From Auanema rhodensis (taxonomy: Eukaryota > Nematoda > Chromadorea > Rhabditida > Rhabditidae), in the NCBI GenBank assembly GCA_964057225.1, contig OZ059898.1, positions 4,712,001 to 4,776,000 on the forward strand: a stretch of DNA of 64,000 nt, given 5' to 3'. Positions 1 to 9,700 of this stretch are shown piece by piece. Made by a program: the position numbers and the translations under genes. Position 1 is the first letter of the stretch, and each line of letters begins with the position of its first letter. The notes beneath the pieces were generated by a model that had not been told where the DNA came from, did not search any database, and saw only the letters and a list, made by a program, of their open reading frames with translations.

Positions 1-2318
1 TCAAAGATCATACACTATAATCAAATAAAAATACTCTGAGGTTGGGTATTCAGATGTGCAGAATCTGAAGTTCTTAGTCAGATTTGGCTGTGACTTTTCA
101 AATTTCCGGAAAAAAGGTTTATATCGACCCCATCCACAAGATTTGTTCACAAAAAAGTTCAGGCTGTAGGCACGTTGTGTCCGGTGATTGTTCGATTTTC
201 TCAAAGATCAAAATCTATAATCAAATAAAAATACTCTGAGGTTGGGTATTCAGATGTGCAGAATCTGAATTTCTTAGTCAGATTTGGCTGTGACTTTTCA
301 AATTTCCGGAAAAAAGGTTTATATCGACCCCATCCACAAGATTTGTTCACAAAAAAGTTCAGGCTGTAGGCACGTTGTGTCCGGTGATTGTTCGATTTTG
401 TCAAAGATCAAAATCTATAATTAAATAAAAATACTCTGAGGTTGGGTATTCAGATGTGCAGAATCTGAAGTTCTTAGTCAGATTTGGCTGTGACTTTTCA
501 AATTTCCGGAAAAAAGGTTTATATCGACCCCATCCACAAGATTTGTTCACAAAAAAGTTCAGGCTGTAGGCACGTTGTGTCCGGTGATTGTTCGATTTTG
601 CCAAAGATTATTAACTATAATCAAATAAAAATATTCTGAGGTTGGGTATTCAGATGTGCAGAATCTGAAGTTCTTGGTGAGATTTGGCTGTGACTTTTCA
701 ATTTTCCGGAAAAAAGGTTTATATCGACCCCATCCACAAGATTTGTTCACAAAAAAGTTCAGGCTGTAGGCACGTTGTGTCCGGTGATTGTTCGATTTTC
801 TCAAAGATCAAAATCTATAATCAAATAAAAATACTCTGAGGTTGGGTATTCAGATGTGCAGAATCTGAAGTTCTTAGTCAGATTTGGCTGTGACTTTTCA
901 AATTTCCGGAAAAAAGGTTTATATCGACCCCATCCACAAGATTTGTTCACAAAAAAGTTTAGGCTGTAGGCACGTTGTGTCCGGTGATTGTTCGATTTTG
1001 TCAAAGATTATTAACTATAATCAAATAAAAATATTCTGAGGTTGGGTATTCAGATGTGCAGAATCTGAAGTTCTTGGTGAGATTTGGCTGTGACTTTTCA
1101 ATTTTCCGGAAAAAAGGTTTATATCGACCCCATCCACAAGATTTGTTCACAAAAAAGTTCAGGCTGTAGGCACGTTGTGTCCGGTGATTGTTCGATTTTC
1201 TCAAAGATCAAAATCTATAATCAAATAAAAATACTCTGAGGTTGGGTATTCAGATGTGCAGAATCTGAATTTCTTAGTCAGATTTGGCTGTGACTTTTCA
1301 AATTTCCGGAAAAAAGGTTTATATCGACCCCATCCACAAGATTTGTTCACAAAAAAGTTCAGGCTGTAGGCACGTTGTGTCCGGTGATTGTTCGATTTTG
1401 TCAAAGATCAAAATCTATAATTAAATAAAAATACTCTGAGGTTGGGTATTCAGATGTGCAGAATCTGAAGTTCTTAGTCAGATTTGGCTGTGACTTTTCA
1501 AATTTCCGGAAAAAAGGTTTATATCGACCCCATCCACAAGATTTGTTCACAAAAAAGTTCAGGCTGTAGGCACGTTGTGTCCGGTGATTGTTCGATTTTG
1601 CCAAAGATTATTAACTATAATCAAATAAAAATATTCTGAGGTTGGGTATTCAGATGTGCAGAATCTGAAGTTCTTGGTGAGATTTGGCTGTGACTTTTCA
1701 AATTTCCGGAAAAAAGGTTTATATCGACCCCATCCACAAGATTTGTTCACAAAAAAGTTCAGGCTGTAGGCACGTTGTGTCCGGTGATTGTTCGATTTTG
1801 CCAAAGATTATTAACTATAATCAAATAAAAATATTCTGAGGTTGGGTATTCAGATGTGCAGAATCTGAAGTTCTTAGTCAGATTTGGCTGTGACTTTTCA
1901 ATTTTCCGGAAAAAAGGTTTATATCGACCCCATCCACAAGATTTGTTCACAAAAAAGTTCAGGCTGTAGGCACGTTGTGTCCGGTGATTGTTCGATTTTC
2001 TCAAAGATCAAAATCTATAATCAAATAAAAATACTCTGAGGTTGGGTATTCAGATGTGCAGAATCTGAAGTTCTTAGTCAGATTTGGCTGTGACTTTTCA
2101 AATTTCCGGAAAAAAGGTTTATATCGACCCCATCCACAAGATTTGTTCACAAAAAAGTTTAGGCTGTAGGCACGTTGTGTCCGGTGATTGTTCGATTTTG
2201 TCAAAGATTATTAACTATAATCAAATAAAAATATTCTGAGGTTGGGTATTCAGATGTGCAGAATCTGAAGTTCTTGGTGAGATTTGGCTGTGACTTTTCA
2301 ATTTTCCGGAAAAAAGGT
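1..2318. repeat. 200-bp satellite array, segment 1
   Basis: Head-to-tail 200-bp monomers begin at 1, 201, 401 and so on, with the twelfth cut at its position 118 by the DIRS insertion. Each unit can be read from TCAAAGAT through GGTTGGGTATTCAGATG, TTTCCGGAAA, CGACCCCATCCACAAG and TTGTTCACAAAAAAGTT to GGTGATTGTTCGATTTT. Monomers differ by a few substitutions only. Types recur in order at about 1.0-1.2 kb: unit 201 matches 1201, 401 matches 1401, 601-1000 resemble 1801-2200, and 1001 matches the truncated 2201 unit. This is a roughly five-monomer higher-order repeat. Nothing in this segment supports a gene. Confidence 0.97.
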
Positions 2319-2477
2319 TTATATTTATTCGACTGTTAGCTATATTGTTTACATTGACCTCACGTTACAAAAAAAAAATTTTTTTTGAATAGGGTAATAA
2401 GACCGTGGGAAAGGCGGGCTTTAAGTATTGGCGGGAACCGGGTTCTCAAGTCAATTCTATCAGTAAAACACTTCATA
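2319..2477. repeat. Left inverted terminal repeat of DIRS copy 1
   Basis: A 159-bp segment whose reverse complement is found at 6562-6720. It carries an A10T8 tract at 2369-2386 that is itself a near palindrome. The arm ends at CACTTCATA, after which left and right diverge. The gag ATG lies 31 bp further in, so the ITR is probably promoter and 5' leader as well as replication signal (inference). Confidence 0.93.
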
Positions 2478-2507
2478 TTTTTGTTTCGAGCCTCACGGTT
2501 GGTCGCT

Positions 2508-5384
2508 ATGGCCCCCGCTCGCACTACCAAGAAGGGACAAGCCCCTGATCATGAGCCTGCCCCGAAAAGAGGCCGCTCATCCGTCTCGATCTCATCAGAC
2601 GGCTCTTTGGAATCTTCACGACGCGATGGCCGTCTCACACCTACGGACTCAACCCAAGGCGATCACTCGGTGAACTCCCATGAAGAACTCGATCAAGTTC
2701 GACATGACTCCTCGGACGAGGACGACTTCGTGCCCATGCCACCAGAATCTCAAGGACCTAGAACCAGGCCTGTAGTCCGCCTCTCCGGTTCCGAACTTGC
2801 CGACTTCGAGCGTCTTGCCTCCGGTTGCTCCATGACGCACACCGAAAGAGCCGACATCTTATCTGAGCTCCCAATACTCGATTCTCCATTCGCCCGTCTA
2901 CCATGCCTGGATGAGAAATACACCACCCACGTGGATAGCTCAGTCAAGCCATCAGTGAAGATCAGCGAGGCTGACATCAGGGCCTCTTACGAGAACACGC
3001 TCAATGCGCTCGCCGGCCTACGGATCATCAGGAAACTTGCGAAGATCGATAACAAGTCTCCACTTTCCTCCAAACAACAGGCATACATCAACGTGACAGA
3101 AAGATTCCTCAGCGCCAATATCAAGACGGATTATACTCACCTCAGAGAGATCGCACTTCTTAAAATGAAGTACTCTCAGCCCATCAAGGCTATGCCTAGC
3201 TACAAAAGGGCCCCGCTCTACGGTTCTACCATGTCTCTCGACAACTCTCAGGAGGTAGGATGCCATAAGCGACCAACGTCTATTAATCTTTATTCTCAGG
3301 ACTCAGTCCCGGAACTCTTCGGAAAGAAGCTAAGGGCAGAAATCTCGGCTTTCTCTGAACTCTCTAGAAACTCAAGAACCAATTCAAGTTCCCGAGATCA
3401 TCAACGTCCAAGACCGTCATCGAACCAACGATCGGGACCATCAACACGACCCATCCACAAGGCTAACTCCTATAGCAGGTGCGTCCATTTTCGAGCAGGT
3501 GCTCTTTCGTCCCACCTAGACTTTTGGGGTTCCCTCTCTAAAGACCAGGATATCCTTCAGACGGTAAAAGGCTACCGCCTCCCTTTCGCAGGTAGTAAAC
3601 CTAAGCGCCTTCTGTCAAATCTGACATCGTTACCGCAATCTCTTCCGGCTAACCCTCTCCTTGCGGAGCTTTTGGAGACGGGGGCAATCAGACCGGCTAG
3701 ACCTGGCGAAAGGATCTTCCGGTCCTCTACTTTTCTAGTACCCAAGTCCGATGGGTCCAGCCGCTTTATCCTCAACTTGAAGACGCTTAACACCTTCATA
3801 GAGACACCCCGGTTCAAGCTGGAATCCGTTAGGGACCTCCCATCGGTGTTGCAACGCAATGATTGGTTATGCAAGGTGGACTTCCAGTCGGCCTATCATT
3901 CTATCCCTGTGGCAATAGAACATCAACCCTACCTGGGCTTTGATATAGAGGGCAGATCATACGTGTTCTGCGTCCTTCCTTTCGGCCTAAACGCAGCCCC
4001 ATACGTGTTTCATAAGCTGATGAGGGTGCTTGCAGCGCTCCTCAGGGATCAGGGAATTCGCCTAATCAACTACCTTGACGACTGGCTTTTTCTAGACAGG
4101 TCAGCCACAAGAGTGGCCGATCATGCGTCTCGTGCTATAGATCTATTCCGTGACGCGGGTTTCTCTATTAACATGCTTAAATCCATCTTAAGCCCTACCC
4201 AATCGCTCGATTTTCTAGGTTTAGAAATAGACACGCGCTCTCTTGAATGGCGCCTGCCAACAGAAAAACGGGAGGCTATAAGCACCTCCCTGTCGGTCCT
4301 TCTCAGATCCCAGGCCTCCCCACTCCGGAAACTGGCCTCCCTCCTCGGGAGAATCAACTTCGCCACTGTGGTACACCCACATTTTTCCTTTTGGGTTAGA
4401 CAAACTCAAAGAGATTTACGGGGCATAGGTTTTCCCAACCTAAACGACCCCAACGAGCTTTCCGCTCAGGTCTCTATTGTAGGAGACCTTCGGGATACCT
4501 TACGTGCCTTCCTATCAGAAGAATCTTGCACACTAGGCTCCCCGAGTTCACTTGTACCCTTCTCTCCATCCCTGTCCATTACATCGGACGCCTCCGGTGA
4601 AGGATATGGAGCATCATGGGAAGGCAACACTATCTCAGGGAAATGGTCAATCAAGGAGAAATATGCTTATCACATAAACTGGTTGGAACTTATTGCGGCC
4701 TTCAAAGCCCTGGTCCATTTCGGCACTGAGTGGTGCAATATTGACGTGTTACTGTTAATCGATAACACATCGGCGATAACTTACATCAACAGGCGGGGTG
4801 GCTCGGCCTCAGAACGAGGTTCGGAAATAGCCCGTAAGCTCTGGCACTTCTGCAGGGAGCGCAATATCCGAGTCAGAGCAACGCACATCGCCGGCAGACT
4901 GAATCACATTGCAGACCAACTCTCCAGGGGTAGATGCCTTCACGAAGATTGGTCCCTCCATCCGGAGACGACTGCGAGTATTTTCCAAAGATTCGGTACC
5001 CCTTCATTTGATCTTTTTGCATCCTCCTGGAACGCAAAGGCACCACTTTACTGCTCTTTCCTTCTAGACGAGAACGCATTCTGCGTAGACGCCTTCTCTC
5101 ACAACTGGAAACAGCTGCCGCAAGGACTTCTCTTCGTCTTCCCGCCCTTCCACCTCCTCAAGAGGACCATCAACAAGTTGGCAGACTCAGGACGACAGGC
5201 CATCCTGATCGCTCCACTTTGGAAAAGCCAGATCTGGTTTCCCCTTCTGTCCCAACTAGTCCAGGAACCCCCAATGAGCCTCCATCATCCCAGCCTTCTC
5301 CAAGACAAGAAAGGCAACTCTCACCCCCTCCTGGGGACAAGAAATTTTTTCCTGGCGGCGTGGAGGATTTCACCGCCAGCATAG
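2508..5384 (+). CDS. DIRS gag - reverse transcriptase - RNase H - methyltransferase-like protein, copy 1
   Basis: Encodes 958 aa from the first ATG, which has a strong context (G at -3 and +4). The frame is open back to 2385, but only a TTG precedes this ATG. Residues 1 to about 340 are gag-like: a short basic KRGR patch at 20-23, an acidic stretch SSDEDDF near 68-74, and no zinc knuckle. The RT has a STFLVPKSDGSSRFILNL motif near 407-424, VDFQSAYH at 457-464, PFGLNAAPY at 491-499, the catalytic YLDDW at 522-526 and LDFLGLEID at 567-575. RNase H has D694 (SDASGEG), E727 (WLELIA), D752 (LIDNTSA) and D803 (HIADQLSR), so all four acidic residues are present. Residues about 830-925 resemble the Dam-like methyltransferase domain of DIRS1 elements: DLFASSWN at 835-842, DAFSHNW at 861-867, and FPPF at 878-881 where an active enzyme would have NPPY. 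The protein makes element cDNA in the cell that carries it. Its last 166 nt or more overlap the recombinase frame. Confidence 0.92.
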   Translation: MAPARTTKKGQAPDHEPAPKRGRSSVSISSDGSLESSRRDGRLTPTDSTQGDHSVNSHEELDQVRHDSSDEDDFVPMPPESQGPRTRPVVRLSGSELADFERLASGCSMTHTERADILSELPILDSPFARLPCLDEKYTTHVDSSVKPSVKISEADIRASYENTLNALAGLRIIRKLAKIDNKSPLSSKQQAYINVTERFLSANIKTDYTHLREIALLKMKYSQPIKAMPSYKRAPLYGSTMSLDNSQEVGCHKRPTSINLYSQDSVPELFGKKLRAEISAFSELSRNSRTNSSSRDHQRPRPSSNQRSGPSTRPIHKANSYSRCVHFRAGALSSHLDFWGSLSKDQDILQTVKGYRLPFAGSKPKRLLSNLTSLPQSLPANPLLAELLETGAIRPARPGERIFRSSTFLVPKSDGSSRFILNLKTLNTFIETPRFKLESVRDLPSVLQRNDWLCKVDFQSAYHSIPVAIEHQPYLGFDIEGRSYVFCVLPFGLNAAPYVFHKLMRVLAALLRDQGIRLINYLDDWLFLDRSATRVADHASRAIDLFRDAGFSINMLKSILSPTQSLDFLGLEIDTRSLEWRLPTEKREAISTSLSVLLRSQASPLRKLASLLGRINFATVVHPHFSFWVRQTQRDLRGIGFPNLNDPNELSAQVSIVGDLRDTLRAFLSEESCTLGSPSSLVPFSPSLSITSDASGEGYGASWEGNTISGKWSIKEKYAYHINWLELIAAFKALVHFGTEWCNIDVLLLIDNTSAITYINRRGGSASERGSEIARKLWHFCRERNIRVRATHIAGRLNHIADQLSRGRCLHEDWSLHPETTASIFQRFGTPSFDLFASSWNAKAPLYCSFLLDENAFCVDAFSHNWKQLPQGLLFVFPPFHLLKRTINKLADSGRQAILIAPLWKSQIWFPLLSQLVQEPPMSLHHPSLLQDKKGNSHPLLGTRNFFLAAWRISPPA

Positions 5385-6304
5385 AAGGAATATCGGACCA
5401 GACCAAACTACTATTGGTAAACGCTTTCGCTCCTGGTACCCGAAAACAATATAACACGGCTTACAGAGCTTGGGAGAATTATTGCAAGCTATCCCAGATC
5501 GAGTTCATCCCCAATGCAAAAAATGTTGCCAATTTCTTAGCCCATCGGGCAGAGAACAACGGTTTTTCCTCAGCTGCTACAGCAAGGGCGGCTCTCTGCC
5601 TTCTCGCTGAACACTATTCCGTAACTCCCCCACTCCGGGACGATCCGATGTTAAAAAAGCTTCTCCGCGGGATATATCGTTCCAAGCCTCCACACGCTAG
5701 ATACATGGATATCTGGGACCCTTCTACGGTCCTGGCTCACCTAGAAAGTCTAGGTCCTAACGATTCGCTGTCCTTAGACTGTCTAACCCGCAAGCTTGCT
5801 ACCCTCTTAGCTATGTGCTCCCCTCAACGAGCATCGGAACTATCGGCGCTATCACTCGACCACATGCGCTTTGACACACGAGGGGTCACCTTCTTCATCG
5901 AATTCAGGAACAAGAATAGGGGCAAGGGCCCTCCCCGCGAAGCTTGTTTCGAAAGCCATTCAGAACGCCCTCTTGTCTGCCCCATTGATTGCATAAATGC
6001 CTACCTGTCGGCTACCATGCATACTCGTCGATCGCGAAACCTTCTAGTTAGCATTAACAGAGGAGAACCAGTAGTCGCAACTACGGTAGCGGGTTGGTTT
6101 AGAACTTGCCTAGAAGAAGCGGGAATCCCCACAAAATTCAAAGCTCACTCAGTACGTGCTGCCGCCACGTCCAAAGCTTTTGAGAATGGACTGCCTGTCA
6201 AAACTATTTTAGACGCAGCTAACTGGGCCTCGGAAAGCACCTTCTTCAAACACTATTGCAAGAGACGCTCTTTCCAGGACTCCTTATTTTCTTTAACTAG
6301 CTAA
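5219..6304 (+). CDS. DIRS tyrosine recombinase, copy 1
   Basis: Integrates the circular dsDNA form of the element. The 361-codon open stretch has the tyrosine-recombinase catalytic set: R204 in SPQRASELSAL, H310-x-x-R313 in AHSVRAAAT, W336 and nucleophile Y346 in TFFKHYCK. A SAM-like core-binding domain lies at about 55-150. The coordinates begin at a TTG at 5219. The frame is open further upstream, and the first ATG is codon 144, inside the core-binding domain, so independent ATG initiation would remove needed sequence. The frame is -1 relative to the upstream ORF, and a slippery heptamer lies at 5342-5348. The likely product is therefore a gag-RT-RH-YR fusion of about 1265 aa in which only codons from about 44 on are translated. 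The stop codon is inside the internal complementary region. Copy 2 differs at residue 293 (F here, I there). Confidence 0.92.
   Translation: MEKPDLVSPSVPTSPGTPNEPPSSQPSPRQERQLSPPPGDKKFFPGGVEDFTASIEGISDQTKLLLVNAFAPGTRKQYNTAYRAWENYCKLSQIEFIPNAKNVANFLAHRAENNGFSSAATARAALCLLAEHYSVTPPLRDDPMLKKLLRGIYRSKPPHARYMDIWDPSTVLAHLESLGPNDSLSLDCLTRKLATLLAMCSPQRASELSALSLDHMRFDTRGVTFFIEFRNKNRGKGPPREACFESHSERPLVCPIDCINAYLSATMHTRRSRNLLVSINRGEPVVATTVAGWFRTCLEEAGIPTKFKAHSVRAAATSKAFENGLPVKTILDAANWASESTFFKHYCKRRSFQDSLFSLTS
5342..5379 (+). promoter_or_regulatory. Candidate -1 ribosomal frameshift signal, DIRS copy 1
   Basis: A AAT TTT at 5342-5348 sits in the upstream ORF's frame as a perfect X_XXY_YYZ heptamer (AGA AAT TTT TTC). 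After a 3-nt spacer a 7-bp perfect stem follows, CTGGCGG at 5352-5358 with CCGCCAG at 5373-5379 and a 14-nt loop. A -1 slip enters the recombinase frame exactly, and the upstream ORF stops only 36 nt later. The spacer is shorter than the usual 5-9 nt. Function is inferred from sequence only. Confidence 0.72.
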
Positions 6305-6375
6305 CAGTCGAATAAATATAATAGAATTTTTTTACTATAATAAGACGTAAAAAAGAGATTATATTTATTCGACTG
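6298..6375. repeat. Internal complementary region (ICR) of DIRS copy 1
   Basis: A 78-bp composite. Positions 6298-6321 are the reverse complement of the element's left terminus, 6322-6358 the reverse complement of the 37-bp right extension (6721-6757), and 6359-6375 the reverse complement of the adjoining end of the right ITR. It therefore bridges both element ends, the arrangement proposed in DIRS1 for aligning termini so a single-stranded circle can be ligated. It contains the recombinase stop codon and an AATAAA at 6311-6316, 7 nt past that stop, a plausible polyadenylation signal. Confidence 0.93.
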
Positions 6376-6561
6376 GAGTCCCACCTTCCACCCCTTGGTC
6401 TCCACCTACGGAGTCCCTTCCTCGCGCTCTCTAGATTACGTTTTTCTTTAGATTCCGACGCCCCTCGAAGAACCCAGTTCCACGAAGATAGATCCTGCTC
6501 ATCCCTATCCGAAGATCTCTCTGTCAGTATCGTTTTGTATCCCCTTTAACTTTTTAGAAAT
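6376..6561. other. Non-coding spacer between ICR and right ITR, DIRS copy 1
   Basis: A 186-bp stretch with no ORF of note, rich in CT runs (CCACCTTCCACCCC). Position inside the element makes it 3' untranslated sequence. I see no further motif in it. Confidence 0.7.
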
Positions 6562-6757
6562 TATGAAGTGTTTTACTGATAGAATTGACTTGAGAACCCG
6601 GTTCCCGCCAATACTTAAAGCCCGCCTTTCCCACGGTCTTATTACCCTATTCAAAAAAAATTTTTTTTTTGTAACGTGAGGTCAATGTAAACAATATAGC
6701 TAACAGTCGAATAAATATAATCTCTTTTTTACGTCTTATTATAGTAAAAAAATTCTA
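6562..6757. repeat. Right inverted terminal repeat plus 37-bp right extension, DIRS copy 1
   Basis: 6562-6720 is the inverted match of 2319-2477 with an A8T10 tract, the exact complement of the left arm's A10T8. 6721-6757 (starting TCTCTTTTTTACGTC, ending AATTCTA) is absent from the left end but is found inverted inside the ICR. An AATAAA at 6710-6715 could serve as a poly(A) signal for a full-length transcript. Confidence 0.93.
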
Positions 6758-9700
6758 TTATATCGACCCCATCCACAAGATTTGTTCACAAAAAAGTTCA
6801 GGCTGTAGGCACGTTGTGTCCGGTGATTGTTCGATTTTCTCAAAGATCAAAATCTATAATCAAATAAAAATACTCTGAGGTTGGGTATTCAGATGTGCAG
6901 AATCTGAATTTCTTAGTCAGATTTGGCTGTGACTTTTCAAATTTCCGGAAAAAAGGTTTATATCGACCCCATCCACAAGATTTGTTCACAAAAAAGTTCA
7001 GGCTGTAGGCACGTTGTGTCCGGTGATTGTTCGATTTTCTCAAAGATCAAAATCTATAATCAAATAAAAATACTCTGAGGTTGGGTATTCAGATGTGCAG
7101 AATCTGAAGTTCTTAGTCAGATTTGGCTGTGCCTTTTCAAATTTCCGGAAAAAAGGTTTATATCAACCCCATCCACAAGATTTGTTCACAAAAAAGTTTA
7201 GGCTGTAGGCACGTTGTGTCCGGTGATTGTTCGATTTTGTCAAAGATTATACACTATAATCAAATAAAAATGTTCACAAGTTGGGTATTCAGATGTGCAG
7301 AATCTGAAGTTCTTAGTCAGATTTGGCTGTGACTTTTCAAATTTCCGGAAAAAAGGTTTATATCGACCCCATCCACAAGATTTGTTCACAAAAAAGTTCA
7401 GGCTGTAGGCACGTTGTGTCCGGTGATTGTTCGATTTTGTCAAAGATCAAAATCTATAATTAAATAAAAATACTCTGAGGTTGGGTATTCAGATGTGCAG
7501 AATCTGAATTTCTTAGTCAGATTTGGCTGTGACTTTTCAAATTTCCGGAAAAAAGGTTTATATCGACCCCATCCACAAGATTTGTTCACAAAAAAGTTCA
7601 GGCTGTAGGCACGTTGTGTCCGGTGATGGTTCGATTTTGTCAAAGATCAAAATCTATAATTAAATAAAAATACTCTGAGGTTGGGTATTCAGATGTGCAG
7701 AATCTGAATTTCTTAGTCAGATTTGGCTGTGACTTTTCAAATTTCCGGAAAAAAGGTTTATATCGACCCCATCCACAAGATTTGTTCACAAAAAAGTTCA
7801 GGCTGTAGGCACGTTGTGTCCGGTGATTGTTCGATTTTGTCAAAGATCAAAATCTATAATTAAATAAAAATACTCTGAGGTTGGGTATTCAGATGTGCAG
7901 AATCTGAATTTCTTAGTCAGATTTGGCTGTGACTTTTCAAATTTCCGGAAAAAAGGTTTATATCGACCCCATCCACAAGATTTGTTCACAAAAAAGTTCA
8001 GGCTGTAGGCACGTTGTGTCCGGTGATTGTTCGATTTTGTCAAAGATCAAAATCTATAATTAAATAAAAATACTCTGAGGTTGGGTATTCAGATGTGCAG
8101 AATCTGAATTTCTTAGTCAGATTTGGCTGTGACTTTTCAAATTTCCGGAAAAAAGGTTTATATCGACCCCATCCACAAGATTTGTTCACAAAAAAGTTCA
8201 GGCTGTAGGCACGTTGTGTCCGGTGATTGTTCGATTTTGTCAAAGATTATTAACTATAATCAAATAAAAATACTCTGAGGTTGGGTATTCAGATGTGCAG
8301 AATCTGAAGTTCTTAGTCAGATTTGGCTGTGACTTTTCAAATTTCCGGAAAAAAGGTTTATATCGACCCCATCCACAAGATTTGTTCACAAAAAAGTTCA
8401 GGCTGTAGGCACGTTGTGTCCGGTGATTGTTCGATTTTGTCAAAGATTATTAACTATAATCAAATAAAAATACTCTGAGGTTGGGTATTCAGATGTGCAG
8501 AATCTGAAGTTCTTAGTCAGATTTGGCTGTGACTTTTCAAATTTCCGGAAAAAAGGTTTATATCGACCCCATCCACAAGATTTGTTCACAAAAAAGTTCA
8601 GGCTGTAGGCACGTTGTGTCCGGTGATTGTTCGATTTTGTCAAAGATTATTAACTATAATCAAATAAAAATACTCTGAGGTTGGGTATTCAGATGTGCAG
8701 AATCTGAAGTTCTTAGTCAGATTTGGCTGTGACTTTTCAAATTTCCGGAAAAAAGGTTTATATCGACCCCATCCACAAGATTTGTTCACAAAAAAGTTCA
8801 GGCTGTAGGCACGTTGTGTCCGGTGATTGTTCGATTTTGTCAAAGATCAAAATCTATAATCAAATAAAAATACTCTGAGGTTGGGTATTCAGATGTGCAG
8901 AATCTGAAGTTCTTGGTGAGATTTGGCTGTGACTTTTCAATTTTCCGGAAAAAAGGTTTATATCGACCCCATCCACAAGATTTGTTCACAAAAAAGTTCA
9001 GGCTGTAGGCACGTTGTGTCCGGTGATTGTTCGATTTTCTCAAAGATCAAAATCTATAATCAAATAAAAATACTCTGAGGTTGGGTATTCAGATGTGCAG
9101 AATCTGAAGTTCTTAGTCAGATTTGGCTGTGACTTTTCAAATTTCCGGAAAAAAGGTTTATATCGACCCCATCCACAAGATTTGTTCACAAAAAAGTTTA
9201 GGCTGTAGGCACGTTGTGTCCGGTGATTGTTCGATTTTGTCAAAGATTATTAACTATAATCAAATAAAAATATTCTGAGGTTGGGTATTCAGATGTGCAG
9301 AATCTGAAGTTCTTAGTCAGATTTGGCTGTGACTTTTCAAATTTCCGGAAAAAAGGTTTATATCGACCCCATCCACAAGATTTGTTCACAAAAAAGTTCA
9401 GGCTGTAGGCACGTTGTGTCCGGTGATTGTTCGATTTTGTCAAAGATCAAAATCTATAATCAAATAAAAATACTCTGAGGTTGGGTATTCAGATGTGCAG
9501 AATCTCAATTTCTTAGTGAGATTTGGCTGTGACTTTTCAAATTTCCGGAAAAAAGGTTTATATCGACCCCATCCACAAGATTTGTTCACAAAAAAGTTCA
9601 GGCTGTAGGCACGTTGTGTCCGGTGATTGTTCGATTTTGTCAAAGATCAAAATCTATAATTAAATAAAAATACTCTGAGGTTGGGTATTCAGATGTGCAG

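Larger units (their letters stand above)
2319..6757 (+). mobile_element. DIRS-type tyrosine-recombinase retrotransposon, copy 1 (4439 bp)
   Basis: Complete-looking element. In order it has a left ITR, a gag-RT-RNase H-methyltransferase-like ORF, an overlapping tyrosine recombinase ORF, an internal complementary region, a non-coding spacer, a right ITR and a 37-bp right extension. The ends are fixed by comparison with copy 2: the element starts TTATATTTATTCGACTG and ends AAAAAAATTCTA. The flanking satellite rejoins perfectly across it (AAGGT then TTATATCGACC), so there is no target-site duplication, as expected for recombinase-mediated insertion of a circular intermediate. Presence of an ICR and absence of an integrase place it in the DIRS order. 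Inverted rather than split direct termini favour DIRS1-like over PAT- or Ngaro-like. Confidence 0.95.

Noticed and set aside
1-2318. CRISPR-like regular repetition
   Set aside because: The whole 200-bp unit is repeated with no short direct repeat separated by unique spacers, no cas genes, and the setting is eukaryotic.
2385-2507. N-terminal extension of the DIRS polyprotein by 41 residues
   Set aside because: It would begin at TTG inside the ITR poly(T) tract. The ATG at 2508 has a strong context and is the first in the frame.
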